From positions 1 through 16,529 of the forward strand of contig CAYUHD010000031.1 of the NCBI GenBank assembly GCA_964444385.1: a DNA stretch of 16,529 bases, given 5' to 3'. The stretch comes from D2472 sp964444385. GTDB taxonomy: Bacteria; Pseudomonadota; Gammaproteobacteria; Magnimaribacterales; D2472. Each line of letters begins with the position of its first letter. Positions within the stretch are counted from its first letter, which is position 1. Position numbers and translations under genes: made by a program. Positions 5,978-15,345 of the stretch are shown piece by piece. The notes beneath the pieces are model-generated. The model saw nothing but the letters and a program-made list of their open reading frames with translations, had not been told where the DNA came from and did no database searches.

Positions 5978-6622
5978 ATGGCAGAGTACAGTTCGGATGA
6001 AGAAAGATTTTCAGCATTTGTAAATTTTTTTAAAGATAATAAAAACACGCTTTTGATTAGTTTTTTGATCGTCTCAATAATTTTGATTTCTTCGACAAGT
6101 TATAAGTCATATGCCTCTTCCCAAAATGCAAAAGCAGCTGAAATATATAATGCATGGTTTTTAAGCCTTTCAGCTGAGTTAGCCAAAGCAACAGATGGCA
6201 AAGAAAATTTTAATGAACTCCAAGAGAAGTACTCAAGCACTGGCTATGCTCAACTCGCAAGAATGATTAGAGGCTCATCTCTTGCTAGGGAGGGTAATCT
6301 TGACCTTGCTTTAAATGATTTTGAGGAGCTTTTGGAGGAATCATCAGGCTTATTTGGAAACACAATGCTTCATTCAATTGCAAAAATAAATATTGCTAGA
6401 ATTGCATTAAGTAAAAAGAATTACTCAGATGCTTTGGAAGCCTTGGAATCATTTCATTCTGATTCAGAACATTCTCTTATCTATGAAGTGAGAGGAGATG
6501 CCCTATTGGGTCTTGAAAAAAATAATTTGGCATTAGATCAATATTCATTGGCTCTTGAGAATGCACAAAATGAATCTCATAAGTCTCTTTTAAAAATGAA
6601 GATTAATAAAATTAATAATTAA
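5978..6622 (+). CDS. yfgM: YfgM family: ancillary SecYEG translocon subunit, TPR-like
   Basis: YfgM is an inner-membrane protein that in E. coli binds SecYEG and the periplasmic chaperone PpiD and is thought to help secreted proteins leave the translocon. The 214-residue protein has a short acidic cytoplasmic N-terminus with the SSDEERFSAFVNFFKDN segment, then one transmembrane helix at about 24-40 (LLISFLIVSIILISS). An Ala- and Leu-rich helical region from about 50 to the end follows, with repeated patterns such as LARMIRGSSLAREGNLDLAL and GDALLGLEKNNLALDQY that resemble TPR units. Its place between hisS and bamB is the yfgM position in E. coli. An outer-membrane-assembly neighbour fits an envelope biogenesis role. 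Confidence 0.92.
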   Translation: MAEYSSDEERFSAFVNFFKDNKNTLLISFLIVSIILISSTSYKSYASSQNAKAAEIYNAWFLSLSAELAKATDGKENFNELQEKYSSTGYAQLARMIRGSSLAREGNLDLALNDFEELLEESSGLFGNTMLHSIAKINIARIALSKKNYSDALEALESFHSDSEHSLIYEVRGDALLGLEKNNLALDQYSLALENAQNESHKSLLKMKINKINN

Positions 6623-6627
6623 GACTA

Positions 6628-7773
6628 ATGAAAAAAAATATATTACTTAGTATTTTTTTAATACTCGCTTCTTCATGTTCCACATTAGATTTTTGGTTAG
6701 ATGATTCGGATGAAGATAGTATTGAACCAGTTGCTCTTCAGTCCATTCAAAATGAATATCCAATTTATCTAGAGTGGAAAAAATCATTTAAAGGAGAAAA
6801 TAGCTTAGGTTCTTTCAAACCGTCTTTTTATTCAGGAAACATGATAATTGCTGATCCTGAAGGAAACATTACTTCATCTAATCCTCAGTCTGGAAAAATT
6901 AATTGGAAAATTAATCTTGATCGTGAATTAGCGGCAGGTGCAGCTTCTGGCTTTGGAAAATTAATAGTATCAGATGTAAATGGTTTTGTTATAGCTATTG
7001 ATTCCGAAACCCAAGACATTCTTTGGGAAAAAAATATTGGTGGCGAGGTACTGTCTAACACATTGGTTAGCGCTTCTTTAATACTTGTAAAAAATTCTGT
7101 AGGTGAACTGGTTGCGCTAAGCTCCTCATCAGGTGAAAAAAAATGGTCATTTAGATCTCAATTACCTGCTTTAACTGTGCGAGGGACAGGTGAACCTATA
7201 ATAGAAAATGGCATCGTTTTCTCAAGTTTTGATAATGGACGCTTGGGAGCATTTCAATTAGATACAGGTTTCTTTCTCTGGGATGCCCCTATCTCATTTG
7301 TAGAAGGTTCATCAGAACTTGAAAACTTAATAGATGCTGATTCTGCACCAGTTTTAGCAAAGCAATTAATATTTGCTACTAATTACCAGGGCAATTTAAC
7401 TGCGTTCGATATAACTCAGAAAAGACCCGTTTGGAATGCCAAAGCCTCATCTTTCCACTCACCTGTAGTAGTCAATAATATGATAATGGTTATTCAAGAT
7501 AATGGATCAATTCTTTCATTCTCTATGACAAATTTAGCACCTTCATGGACTTCTGAAGAGTATCTAAGGAGAGAGCTTTCAAATGGAGTTGCATATAAAA
7601 ATATGATGTTAGTTGGAGATTTGGAAGGCTATGTGCATGTTATAAACCCTTTAACTGGAATTACTGTGGGAAGAAAAAAAGTTTCTAGAAATCCAGTTAT
7701 GAGTATTGTTACTTTTAGAGAATTTGCGTATGTTATTGATCAGGAATCTAATATAGTTGCAATTAAGCTCTAA
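6628..7773 (+). CDS. bamB: Outer membrane protein assembly factor BamB (lipoprotein)
   Basis: Lipoprotein subunit of the BAM complex that inserts beta-barrel proteins into the outer membrane. The 381-residue protein (E. coli, 392) begins with a lipoprotein signal peptide: two Lys, a hydrophobic stretch and a lipobox LASSC, with the lipidated cysteine at C17. The residue after it is Ser, not Asp, which fits outer-membrane sorting. The -3 residue is Ala, slightly off the usual Leu. The rest shows repeated PQQ-like beta-propeller blades, each with a Trp and a Gly-rich turn, for example NPQSGKINWKI, DSETQDILWEK, SSSGEKKWSF and ITQKRPVWNA. It starts five bases after yfgM and precedes der, as in E. 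coli. Confidence 0.96.
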   Translation: MKKNILLSIFLILASSCSTLDFWLDDSDEDSIEPVALQSIQNEYPIYLEWKKSFKGENSLGSFKPSFYSGNMIIADPEGNITSSNPQSGKINWKINLDRELAAGAASGFGKLIVSDVNGFVIAIDSETQDILWEKNIGGEVLSNTLVSASLILVKNSVGELVALSSSSGEKKWSFRSQLPALTVRGTGEPIIENGIVFSSFDNGRLGAFQLDTGFFLWDAPISFVEGSSELENLIDADSAPVLAKQLIFATNYQGNLTAFDITQKRPVWNAKASSFHSPVVVNNMIMVIQDNGSILSFSMTNLAPSWTSEEYLRRELSNGVAYKNMMLVGDLEGYVHVINPLTGITVGRKKVSRNPVMSIVTFREFAYVIDQESNIVAIKL

Positions 7774-7787
7774 AATGCCTTTTCAAA

Positions 7788-9185
7788 ATGTTAAATTCTA
7801 TAGCAATTCTTGGCCGACCCAACGTAGGCAAATCTTCTTTATTTAATAAGCTAACAAAAAGCAGGAATGCAATTGTCTCGAATTTTTCAGGTCTTACAAA
7901 GGACAGAAATATTGGTTATACCATTCTAGAAGATCAGAAATATTTAGTAATAGATACTGGGGGAATTGGCTCTGAAATTACAGAATTCAGCGCTGCAATA
8001 ACTCACCAAGCTCTATTAGCAGCTGAGGATTCAAATCTTATATTGTTAATGATTGATGCATCACAAGAGCTAACTTCTGATGACATAGATTTATTTCAAT
8101 CAATACGAAAAATGAATAAAAAATTTCTCGTTGTATTAAATAAAATTGATATAAAGAAAAGATCTAATGCCAAGGAAGATCTTTTGAATCATGGTTGTGA
8201 AAAAATCCTCGAAATTAGCTCAGAGCACTCACTAGGAATCAAGGAATTAAAAACACATATTTCAAAACAATTTATTGAAATCTCTAATCATAATATTGGC
8301 GAAGAGTTATTAGGAACAAAAATAGCCGTTATAGGCAGACCGAATTCAGGCAAGTCTACATTTATTAATCAATTTACTAAACAAGATCGTCTAATTATTT
8401 CAGATATACCAGGGACAACAATAGATTCGATTCATGTTCCATTTGTTTTTGATGAAGAGGATTTTATTTTTATTGATACAGCTGGTATCAGAAAAAAATA
8501 TAAACAAAGTCATGCAGTAGAGTATTTTTCTTATGTTAGAGCTATGCATGCAGTTGAAGAATCTGACATTGTTCTAATGCTTATTGATGCATCCGAGGGA
8601 ATCGTAGATCAAGATCTTAGAATTTTAAATTTGATAAGAGGGTATGGAAAGCCAGTAGTTGTTGCTATAAATAAAATTGATGAGTTATCTTCAGATGACT
8701 TAATCAATCTTAAAGAAACTAAAAAGTTTCAAAACTCTGCATTAAATGATTTAGTTATAGTTGAGATTTCTGCTCTTTATAAACGAGGATTTAAGAAACT
8801 TTTTAATACTTTGCTAAGGGTAAATAAATTAGCAAAGACGAAATTTTCTACTGGCAAGTTGAATAAACTGCTTCTAAAATTTACCACCTCAACAAATACC
8901 CCAAGCATCTCAGGTAGACAAATTAAAATGAGATATGTCCATTTTGGGGGCATTTACCCAACGAAATTTATAATTCATTCAAATTTTTCAAGTAAAATTC
9001 CATTGAATTATAAACGCTATTTAATTAATTCATTTAGAGAAGAGCTCAACTTAAGTAGTGTTGAATTAAGTATTATTTTTAAGAAAGGTGTCAATCCTTT
9101 TGAAGGTAAGAAAAATGAACTTTCTTCTCGGCAAATTAAGAAGAAAAAGAGATTAATCAAGCACGTCAAAAAGACAAAAAAATAA
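7788..9185 (+). CDS. der: Ribosome biogenesis GTPase Der (EngA)
   Basis: Double-GTPase needed for 50S subunit maturation. The 465-residue protein (E. coli, 490) has two tandem G domains. The first has the P-loop GRPNVGKS at 9-16, DTGG at 56-59 and NKID at 118-121. The second has GRPNSGKS at 183-190, DTAG at 230-233 and NKID at 295-298. A C-terminal KH-like domain follows (about 350-440, with GRQIKMRYVHFGG and NPFEGKK), then a Lys-rich tail. The ATG at 7788 gives the typical MLNSIAILGRPN start; an earlier ATG at 7775 is in another frame. It is the last gene of the conserved block that begins with ndk. A 58-base gap with a likely promoter separates it from sdhC. Confidence 0.98.
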   Translation: MLNSIAILGRPNVGKSSLFNKLTKSRNAIVSNFSGLTKDRNIGYTILEDQKYLVIDTGGIGSEITEFSAAITHQALLAAEDSNLILLMIDASQELTSDDIDLFQSIRKMNKKFLVVLNKIDIKKRSNAKEDLLNHGCEKILEISSEHSLGIKELKTHISKQFIEISNHNIGEELLGTKIAVIGRPNSGKSTFINQFTKQDRLIISDIPGTTIDSIHVPFVFDEEDFIFIDTAGIRKKYKQSHAVEYFSYVRAMHAVEESDIVLMLIDASEGIVDQDLRILNLIRGYGKPVVVAINKIDELSSDDLINLKETKKFQNSALNDLVIVEISALYKRGFKKLFNTLLRVNKLAKTKFSTGKLNKLLLKFTTSTNTPSISGRQIKMRYVHFGGIYPTKFIIHSNFSSKIPLNYKRYLINSFREELNLSSVELSIIFKKGVNPFEGKKNELSSRQIKKKKRLIKHVKKTKK

Positions 9186-9206
9186 GATTTTCTCCTGTAT
9201 ATTTCG

Positions 9207-9212
9207 TATAAT
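9207..9212 (+). promoter_or_regulatory. Probable -10 box (TATAAT) of the sdh-suc operon promoter
   Basis: A perfect TATAAT lies in the 58-base gap between der and sdhC, 31 bases before the sdhC ATG. No recognisable -35 hexamer or extended -10 TGn is present at normal spacing, so an activator may be needed, or the match may be chance in AT-rich DNA. I see no GC-rich stem with a T tract here, so no intrinsic terminator for der is called. Confidence 0.5.
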
Positions 9213-9243
9213 CTAGACTAGTAAAGCACCATAAAGTAAACAA

Positions 9244-9624
9244 ATGTCTACTAAACCAGTTTTTATTAATTTATTTAAAATTCAGCTTCCCTTATCTGCC
9301 TTTCTATCAATAACACATAGAGTTTCCGGTATGCTTATTTTTTTTATGGTTCTCCCAGTTTCTGTATATATCTTAAATATACTATTTGAAAGCGAACCCT
9401 CATTTTATTTATTTATTGATACCTACAATTCATCAATTTTTTTAAGAACATTTGTTCTTTTTAATGTCTTAATATTTGAATATCATGTTTTAGCCGGTAT
9501 TCGTCACATGCTTATGGACTTTAATCTGATTAGCGAAACTCTTTCTGCATCAAATACTTCTGCAATAGTTACTTTAATTGTATTTATTTTGAATGCTCTT
9601 CTTACAATATGGATATTTCTATGA
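9244..9624 (+). CDS. sdhC: Succinate dehydrogenase cytochrome b556 subunit SdhC
   Basis: Membrane anchor subunit of complex II that, with SdhD, binds heme b and ubiquinone. The 126-residue protein has three hydrophobic helices (about 29-49, 65-87 and 106-126). The N-terminal SITHRVSG motif contains the quinone-site residues S22 and R26 (S27/R31 in E. coli). The YHVLAGIRHMLMDF motif contains the heme ligand H81 (H84 in E. coli). The ATG at 9244 lacks a strong ribosome binding site but gives the expected N-terminus. It opens the sdhCDAB-sucAB cluster, in the E. coli order, and its stop overlaps the sdhD start as ATGA. Confidence 0.96.
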   Translation: MSTKPVFINLFKIQLPLSAFLSITHRVSGMLIFFMVLPVSVYILNILFESEPSFYLFIDTYNSSIFLRTFVLFNVLIFEYHVLAGIRHMLMDFNLISETLSASNTSAIVTLIVFILNALLTIWIFL

Positions 9625-9971
9625 AATTAGGAAAATTTATTTGGTTCTTGCAAAGATATACAGCTATTTATTTTCTTCTATTTCTAGGGTATCTAGATTT
9701 TATTTTATTTACGGGTAGTTTTAGTTTTAAGTTTGTGAATGACAGCTTTACATTAAAAGTCTTGCTAAGTATTTTTATAATTTTGGCTTGCCTTCATGCA
9801 TTTGTTGGTTTGTGGACTATTGGTACTGATTATCTTACAACAAGGACATTAAGCTTCGTTTCTTCATTTCTCTCAACATATGCTAATTTTTTACGAAAAT
9901 GTTTTGAGTTGATTTTTATTTTGCTAGGTCTCTCTCTTATTATTTTTTATTTTTTAATTATCTGGTTTTAG
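9621..9971 (+). CDS. sdhD: Succinate dehydrogenase membrane anchor subunit SdhD
   Basis: Second membrane anchor of complex II. From the ATG at 9621 it has 116 residues (E. coli, 115) with three hydrophobic helices (about 13-33, 46-66 and 96-116). The heme ligand is H59 in ACLHAFVGLW and the quinone-site tyrosine is Y71 in GTDY (H71 and Y83 in E. coli). I prefer the ATG at 9621 because it overlaps the sdhC stop as ATGA and gives the family length. An in-frame ATG at 9609 would add four residues and cannot be excluded. Sequence conservation is low outside these sites, so the call rests on the motifs and on position between sdhC and sdhA. Confidence 0.94.
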   Translation: MKLGKFIWFLQRYTAIYFLLFLGYLDFILFTGSFSFKFVNDSFTLKVLLSIFIILACLHAFVGLWTIGTDYLTTRTLSFVSSFLSTYANFLRKCFELIFILLGLSLIIFYFLIIWF

Positions 9972-9972
9972 T

Positions 9973-11757
9973 ATGGAGATTTATAATTCATCAAATATCA
10001 GAATTTTAGAATTTGATGCTCTCATTATTGGTGGTGGAGGTTCAGGTATGAGAACTTCCCTAGAGCTGGCTAAATCTGGGCTGAAGACTGCTATTGTTTC
10101 AAAAGTTTTTCCAACAAGATCTCACACTGTTTCAGCTCAGGGAGGTATTACATGTGCTATTGCAAGCGCAGATCCAAATGATGATTGGCGATGGCATATG
10201 TATGACACTGTAAAAGGCTCAGATTACATTGGTGATCAGGATGCAATTGAATATATGTGTTCAGAGGGGCCTAAGGCAGTATTTGAACTTGAACACATGG
10301 GCTTACCATTTTCTAGATTTGAGAATGGAAGGATATATCAACGTCCTTTTGGTGGCCAATCTAAAGATTTTGGTAAAGGTGGCCAGGCAGCAAGAACTTG
10401 TGCAGCAGCAGATAGAACAGGTCATGCACTCCTTCATACTCTTTATCAAAATAATATAAAGGAAGGATCTAATTTTCTTAATGAATGGTTTGCAGTAGAT
10501 TTAGTACTCAATCAGTCTAAGGAAGTAACAGGCGTTATTGCATTTTCAATAGAGTCTGGTGAGGTTGCATATCTCAAATCTCAAGCAACAGTCATGGCTA
10601 CAGGTGGTGCTGGAAGAATATATTCATCAACTACAAATGCTTTAATTAATACTGGAGATGGATTGGGGATGGCTCTAAGGGCTGGTTTTCCAGCTCAAGA
10701 CATGGAGATGTGGCAATTCCATCCAACTGGAATTTATGGAGCAGGATCATTAGTTACAGAGGGTTGCAGGGGAGAAGGAGGCTATTTAATTAATGCAGAT
10801 GGTGAAAGGTTTATGGAAAGATATGCACCCAATACAAAAGATCTAGCTGGAAGAGATGTAGTTGCAAGATCGATGGTTTTAGAAATACTAGAAGGCAGAG
10901 GATGCGGTGAAAATAAAGATCACGTTTTTTTAAAGTTAGATCATTTGGGCGCTGATGTATTAAATGTAAAGTTGCCTGGAATATGTGAGCTTTCAAGAAC
11001 ATTTGCTGGAGTTGATCCTATATACAACCCAATCCCAGTTGTTCCTACGTGCCATTACATGATGGGCGGCACACCAACCAATATTCATGGGCAGGCATAT
11101 ACGCAATCAAATGGTGTAGATGAAATTATTTCTGGTTTATTTTCAGTTGGAGAAGCAGCATGTGTTTCTGTTCACGGTGCTAATAGACTTGGAGGGAATT
11201 CACTTCTTGATCTAGTCGTCTTTGGAAGGGCGGCTGGTTTGCATATTCAAGAAGCATTAAAAACAGGTGGTGGAGTTGCGGATGCTAATAGTGATGATAT
11301 TAACAAATCATTAGAAAGCCTTAATAAGGTTAATTCCTCAAGTGAAGGTTTTGAAGTTGCTGCGGTAAAGAGAGAGCTTCAATCTGTTATGCAAAATTAT
11401 TTTGGTGTTTTTAGAAGAGGTGACTATATGGAAAAAGGTGTTGCTGCACTTAGAGATATAAGAGAAAAGATTTCTAATTTACACCTTAAAGATAAGAGCA
11501 TGGCTTTTAATACTAGTAGAGTAGAGGCGTTAGAGCTTCAGAATTTATTCGAAGTTGCAGAAGCTACAGCAATTGCTTCATTCCAGAGGACTGAGAGTAG
11601 AGGCGCTCATGCGCGAGATGATTTTAAGGAACGTGATGATGAGAATTGGCTGTGCCATTCTTTATACGACCCAATTCAAAAAACTTTGAGCAAAAGAGAT
11701 GTAAATTTTGAGCCCGTTCAAGTGGATACTTTTGAACCAAAGGTTAGAAAATACTAA
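9973..11757 (+). CDS. sdhA: Succinate dehydrogenase flavoprotein subunit SdhA
   Basis: Catalytic subunit of complex II, oxidising succinate to fumarate with covalently bound FAD on the cytoplasmic face of the inner membrane. The 594-residue protein (E. coli, 588) has the dinucleotide-binding GGGGSG at 20-25 and the FAD-linked histidine H51 in SHTVSAQGG. Substrate-site residues are H250 (FHPTGIYG), R294 (LAGRDVVARS, proton shuttle), H361 (CHYMMGG) and R405 (HGANRLGGNSLLD). All correspond to the E. coli H242, R286, H354 and R399 set. It starts one base after the sdhD stop, consistent with coupled translation within the operon. No anomalies. Confidence 0.99.
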   Translation: MEIYNSSNIRILEFDALIIGGGGSGMRTSLELAKSGLKTAIVSKVFPTRSHTVSAQGGITCAIASADPNDDWRWHMYDTVKGSDYIGDQDAIEYMCSEGPKAVFELEHMGLPFSRFENGRIYQRPFGGQSKDFGKGGQAARTCAAADRTGHALLHTLYQNNIKEGSNFLNEWFAVDLVLNQSKEVTGVIAFSIESGEVAYLKSQATVMATGGAGRIYSSTTNALINTGDGLGMALRAGFPAQDMEMWQFHPTGIYGAGSLVTEGCRGEGGYLINADGERFMERYAPNTKDLAGRDVVARSMVLEILEGRGCGENKDHVFLKLDHLGADVLNVKLPGICELSRTFAGVDPIYNPIPVVPTCHYMMGGTPTNIHGQAYTQSNGVDEIISGLFSVGEAACVSVHGANRLGGNSLLDLVVFGRAAGLHIQEALKTGGGVADANSDDINKSLESLNKVNSSSEGFEVAAVKRELQSVMQNYFGVFRRGDYMEKGVAALRDIREKISNLHLKDKSMAFNTSRVEALELQNLFEVAEATAIASFQRTESRGAHARDDFKERDDENWLCHSLYDPIQKTLSKRDVNFEPVQVDTFEPKVRKY

Positions 11758-11776
11758 TTTTATATGAAATTGAAAA

Positions 11777-12514
11777 ATGATTGATGTAAATATTTATAGA
11801 TATAACCCCGAAACTGATAAGTTTCCTTATACGCAAACATACTCTATCAAGAAACCTGAAAAAGATATTATGTTGCTGGAATTATTAAATCTTCTGAAAG
11901 AACAAGATTCCTCAATATCATACAGACGATCTTGCAGAGAAGGGGTATGCGGTTCCGATGGAATGAATATCAATGGAAAAAATGGACTTGCTTGCATTAC
12001 ACCAATTTCACAAGTGATTAAAAATAATAAAATTGAATTAAAGCCATTACCAGGCTTGCCAGTTATTCGCGATCTAGTAGTTGATATGACTGAGTTCTAT
12101 GCTCAATACGATAAAATTAAACCTTTTCTTCAAAATGAAAATGAGCCACCGGTTCAAGAGAGATTGCAGTCACCTGAAGATAGAGACAAGCTAGATGGCT
12201 TATATGAGTGCATCTTATGTGCTTGTTGTTCGACTAGTTGCCCCTCTTTTTGGTGGAATCCAGACAAATTCGTTGGCCCAGCTGCATTGTTGCAGGCCTA
12301 TAGATTTATCGCTGACTCAAGAGACACAAAAACTTTTGAAAGGTTGGAGGGGCTATCTGATCCATTTAGCGTATATAGATGTCATGGGATTATGAATTGT
12401 GTAAATGTTTGCCCAAAAGATTTAAATCCCAATAAAGCAATTGGTGAAATTAAATCAATGCTTCTTTCTGACAAGAAAAAAGAACACATAATTGTCTCTG
12501 ATGGAGTGAACTGA
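11777..12514 (+). CDS. sdhB: Succinate dehydrogenase iron-sulfur subunit SdhB
   Basis: Electron-transfer subunit of complex II, carrying electrons from the SdhA FAD to ubiquinone through three clusters. The 245-residue protein (E. coli, 238) has the N-terminal ferredoxin domain with [2Fe-2S] ligands C53, C58, D61 and C73 (SCREGVCGSDG), including the Asp ligand typical of this family. The C-terminal domain has C145, C148, C151 and C212 for [4Fe-4S] and C155, C202 and C208 for [3Fe-4S], inside YECILCACCSTSCPSFWWNP and YRCHGIMNCVNVCP. Quinone-site W160 and H203 are present. It lies 19 bases after sdhA and eight before sucA. The clusters depend on assembly by the Isc proteins encoded upstream. 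Confidence 0.98.
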   Translation: MIDVNIYRYNPETDKFPYTQTYSIKKPEKDIMLLELLNLLKEQDSSISYRRSCREGVCGSDGMNINGKNGLACITPISQVIKNNKIELKPLPGLPVIRDLVVDMTEFYAQYDKIKPFLQNENEPPVQERLQSPEDRDKLDGLYECILCACCSTSCPSFWWNPDKFVGPAALLQAYRFIADSRDTKTFERLEGLSDPFSVYRCHGIMNCVNVCPKDLNPNKAIGEIKSMLLSDKKKEHIIVSDGVN

Positions 12515-12522
12515 GATTCAAA

Positions 12523-15336
12523 ATGAATAACATGGAGACATTTTGGTCTACCTCGCATACAGCAAGTGCTCAGAGTTCATATTTAGAATCTTTATATGAG
12601 TCATACTTAGAGGACTCTTCATCAATTCCTGATGATTGGAAAATATACTTTGATTCTTTGCCTCAAGTTAATGGTGGGCAAGAAGATATATCTCATCAAG
12701 AAATAATTAATAGATTTAAAGAAGAAAAGGTTAATCCTCCTATTAACTTTATCTCTAAGGAAAGTAAAACTAATTCCCAACAAGTTAAAGTCATTCAATT
12801 GATTCAGGCTTATAGAAATAGAGGACATCAAAAAGCTAAATTAGACCCTTTGGGATTAAAACCTATTCGTCATTCTGATGCTTTAGATATAGGATTTCAT
12901 GGTCTAAGCGAATCAGATTTATCTAAGGTTTTTGATACAGATTCATTAAAGATAGGCAAAAAATCAGCAACTTTATCTGAAATTATTCAAGCTTTAGAAA
13001 AAATATACTGTGGTACTTTAGGGATTGAGTATAACTATATCTCGTCACTGTCTGAGAGAACTTGGTTTCAAAGACGACTAGAACCGAATTTAGGAAAATT
13101 AAATTTTAATCCAGATGAGCAAAAGTATATTTTAAAACGATTAAGTTCTGCAGAGGGTCTTGCAAAATTCTTAGCATCAAGATATCCAGGCATAAAGAGA
13201 TTTGGAATTGATGGGGCTGAATCTTTGATCCCCTTAGTGGATAGTTTAATACAAAATTGTGGAATTTTTGGAGCAGAACAGATTTGTTTTGGTATGGCTC
13301 ATAGAGGAAGGTTAAACTTATTAGTAAATATTTTAGGAAAATCACCAAAAGAATTATTTACTGAATTTGAAGAAAATTTTGAGTTAGACGGAGCAAGCTC
13401 AGGAGATGTTAAATATCATCTAGGTTTCTCATCAAATATATTAACTCCTAATGGAGAAGTGCATGTTTCTCTAGCTAATAATCCTTCTCACCTTGAGATT
13501 GTTAATCCTGTGGTTCTTGGGTCAGTGCGCGGAAGGCAGGATAGATTAAAAGATGAAAGCAAAGAACTTGTTGTGCCGATTTTAATTCATGGTGATGCCT
13601 CTTTTTCTGGTCAAGGGGTCGTTATGGAGACGCTTCAGATGTCTCAAACAAGAGGGTATGGCGTAGGGGGAACAATACACGTAATAGTAAATAACCAGAT
13701 TGGTTTTACTACATCCAACGAAAAGGATTCTAGATCAACGCAATATGCAACTGATGTGGCAAAGATGGTTGAGGCTCCTATTCTTCATGTGAATGGGGAT
13801 GATCCAGAAATGGTTGTATTTGCAGGTAAATTAGCATGTGAATATAGGCATAATTTTAAGAAAGATATTGTTTTAGATTTATTTTGCTATAGAAGGAGAG
13901 GCCATAACGAAGCTGATGAACCTTCATCAACTCAACCGATCATGTATGAAAAGATTGCTAACCATCCTTCTGTTAAGAATTTATATCAACAGTCTCTTAT
14001 TTCACTAGGTATTACGAATCAATATGAATGTGATAAAACAGAGAAAAATTATAGATCTATTTTAGAAAAAGAAGAATCTGTTGCTCATAATTTAGCTACC
14101 CAGCCAAATAAATCTATGTGGTTTGATTGGACGCCGTACATTAATCAAAGGGGAGACGCTGAAATTAAATCTTCATTTAATAAAGATAGATTTAATGAGT
14201 TGGCTAAGATAGCTTTTACTCCGCCTGAGAATTTTGTCTTACAAAGACAGGTAGATAAAATTTTTTCTGATAGGCTTAAAATGGTTGATGGAAAAATTCC
14301 AGTTAATTGGGGATTTGCTGAGAATATGGCTTATGCTACATTATTAGATCAAGGATATCCTATCAGGTTTACTGGTCAAGATATAAGAAGGGGAACATTT
14401 TCCCATCGTCATGCAGTTATTCTAAATCAAAAAGATGGCGAAGGCTTTATGCCATTGGTTAAGATTGCTCAAAATGCAGATACAACAATTGATATTTATG
14501 ATTCTCTTTTATCTGAAGAGGCGGTACTTGGTTTTGAATATGGCTATTCTGCCACTAAGCCTTCTGGATTAGTTATCTGGGAAGCGCAATTTGGGGATTT
14601 TGTTAATGGAGCTCAAGTTGTTATTGATCAATTTATTGTTTCTGCTGAGCATAAATGGGAAAGGCTTTCAGGATTAGTTATGCTTCTTCCTCATGGTTAT
14701 GAAGGTCAAGGCCCAGAACATAGCAGCGCTAGATTAGAGCGGTTTTTGCAATTGTGTGCAAATGAAAATATTCAGGTCTGCGTTCCTAGCACTCCTGCAC
14801 AGATATATCACCTGCTTAGGTTGCAAACGATTCGAAAGATGAGAAGACCGCTGGTGGTGATTTCTCCAAAAAGTTTATTAAGGAACCCCCAAGCCGTCAC
14901 CTCGATTGAGAGCTTAACTGAAGGATCATTTGAGTATGTTATTGATGACACGCTTCAAAATCCTGAAGATGTAGAGAAGATTATTATGTGTTCAGGAAAA
15001 GTATATTATGACTTGGCATCGAAAAGAGAAGAGCTTGATATTAAAAATATAGCTTTATTAAGAATTGAACAACTATATCCATTTCCTTATGACACACTTG
15101 AAAAGATCATAAAGACATATGAGAACACCAGTAAATTCATTTGGTGTCAGGAAGAACCAAGTAATCAAGGAGCATGGTTTAGCCATCGACACAGACTACA
15201 AATAGTTTTAGATAGAATCAATTCAATTCAAATTGAGTTAATTAGCCGAAAAGCATCAGCAGCTCCAGCTGTTGGTTTAAATAAGTTACACAATCAACAA
15301 CAAGAAGCTTTACTTATAGAGGCTTTAACATCCTAG
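12523..15336 (+). CDS. sucA: 2-oxoglutarate dehydrogenase E1 component SucA
   Basis: Thiamine-diphosphate enzyme that decarboxylates 2-oxoglutarate and passes the succinyl group to the lipoyl domain of SucB. The 937-residue protein (E. coli, 933) starts with the short helix that binds the rest of the complex (YLESLYESYLEDSSSIPDDW). It contains the active-site H260 in FGMAHRGRLN and H299 in KYHLGFSS. The TPP/Mg motif runs from HGDASFSGQGVV (GDA at 357-359) to the NN pair at 390-391 in VIVNNQIGF. The C-terminal transketolase-like half includes RFTGQDIRRGTFSHRHA and LLPHGYEGQGPEHSSARLER. The ATG at 12523 has only a weak ribosome binding site, and an in-frame ATG at 12532 is possible. It sits between sdhB and sucB, the E. 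coli order. Confidence 0.99.
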   Translation: MNNMETFWSTSHTASAQSSYLESLYESYLEDSSSIPDDWKIYFDSLPQVNGGQEDISHQEIINRFKEEKVNPPINFISKESKTNSQQVKVIQLIQAYRNRGHQKAKLDPLGLKPIRHSDALDIGFHGLSESDLSKVFDTDSLKIGKKSATLSEIIQALEKIYCGTLGIEYNYISSLSERTWFQRRLEPNLGKLNFNPDEQKYILKRLSSAEGLAKFLASRYPGIKRFGIDGAESLIPLVDSLIQNCGIFGAEQICFGMAHRGRLNLLVNILGKSPKELFTEFEENFELDGASSGDVKYHLGFSSNILTPNGEVHVSLANNPSHLEIVNPVVLGSVRGRQDRLKDESKELVVPILIHGDASFSGQGVVMETLQMSQTRGYGVGGTIHVIVNNQIGFTTSNEKDSRSTQYATDVAKMVEAPILHVNGDDPEMVVFAGKLACEYRHNFKKDIVLDLFCYRRRGHNEADEPSSTQPIMYEKIANHPSVKNLYQQSLISLGITNQYECDKTEKNYRSILEKEESVAHNLATQPNKSMWFDWTPYINQRGDAEIKSSFNKDRFNELAKIAFTPPENFVLQRQVDKIFSDRLKMVDGKIPVNWGFAENMAYATLLDQGYPIRFTGQDIRRGTFSHRHAVILNQKDGEGFMPLVKIAQNADTTIDIYDSLLSEEAVLGFEYGYSATKPSGLVIWEAQFGDFVNGAQVVIDQFIVSAEHKWERLSGLVMLLPHGYEGQGPEHSSARLERFLQLCANENIQVCVPSTPAQIYHLLRLQTIRKMRRPLVVISPKSLLRNPQAVTSIESLTEGSFEYVIDDTLQNPEDVEKIIMCSGKVYYDLASKREELDIKNIALLRIEQLYPFPYDTLEKIIKTYENTSKFIWCQEEPSNQGAWFSHRHRLQIVLDRINSIQIELISRKASAAPAVGLNKLHNQQQEALLIEALTS

Positions 15337-15345
15337 AGAGTAATT

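Noticed and set aside
9609..9620. ATG at 9609 as the sdhD start
   Set aside because: Possible, but ATG at 9621 overlaps the sdhC stop as ATGA and gives the usual family length, so it is preferred.
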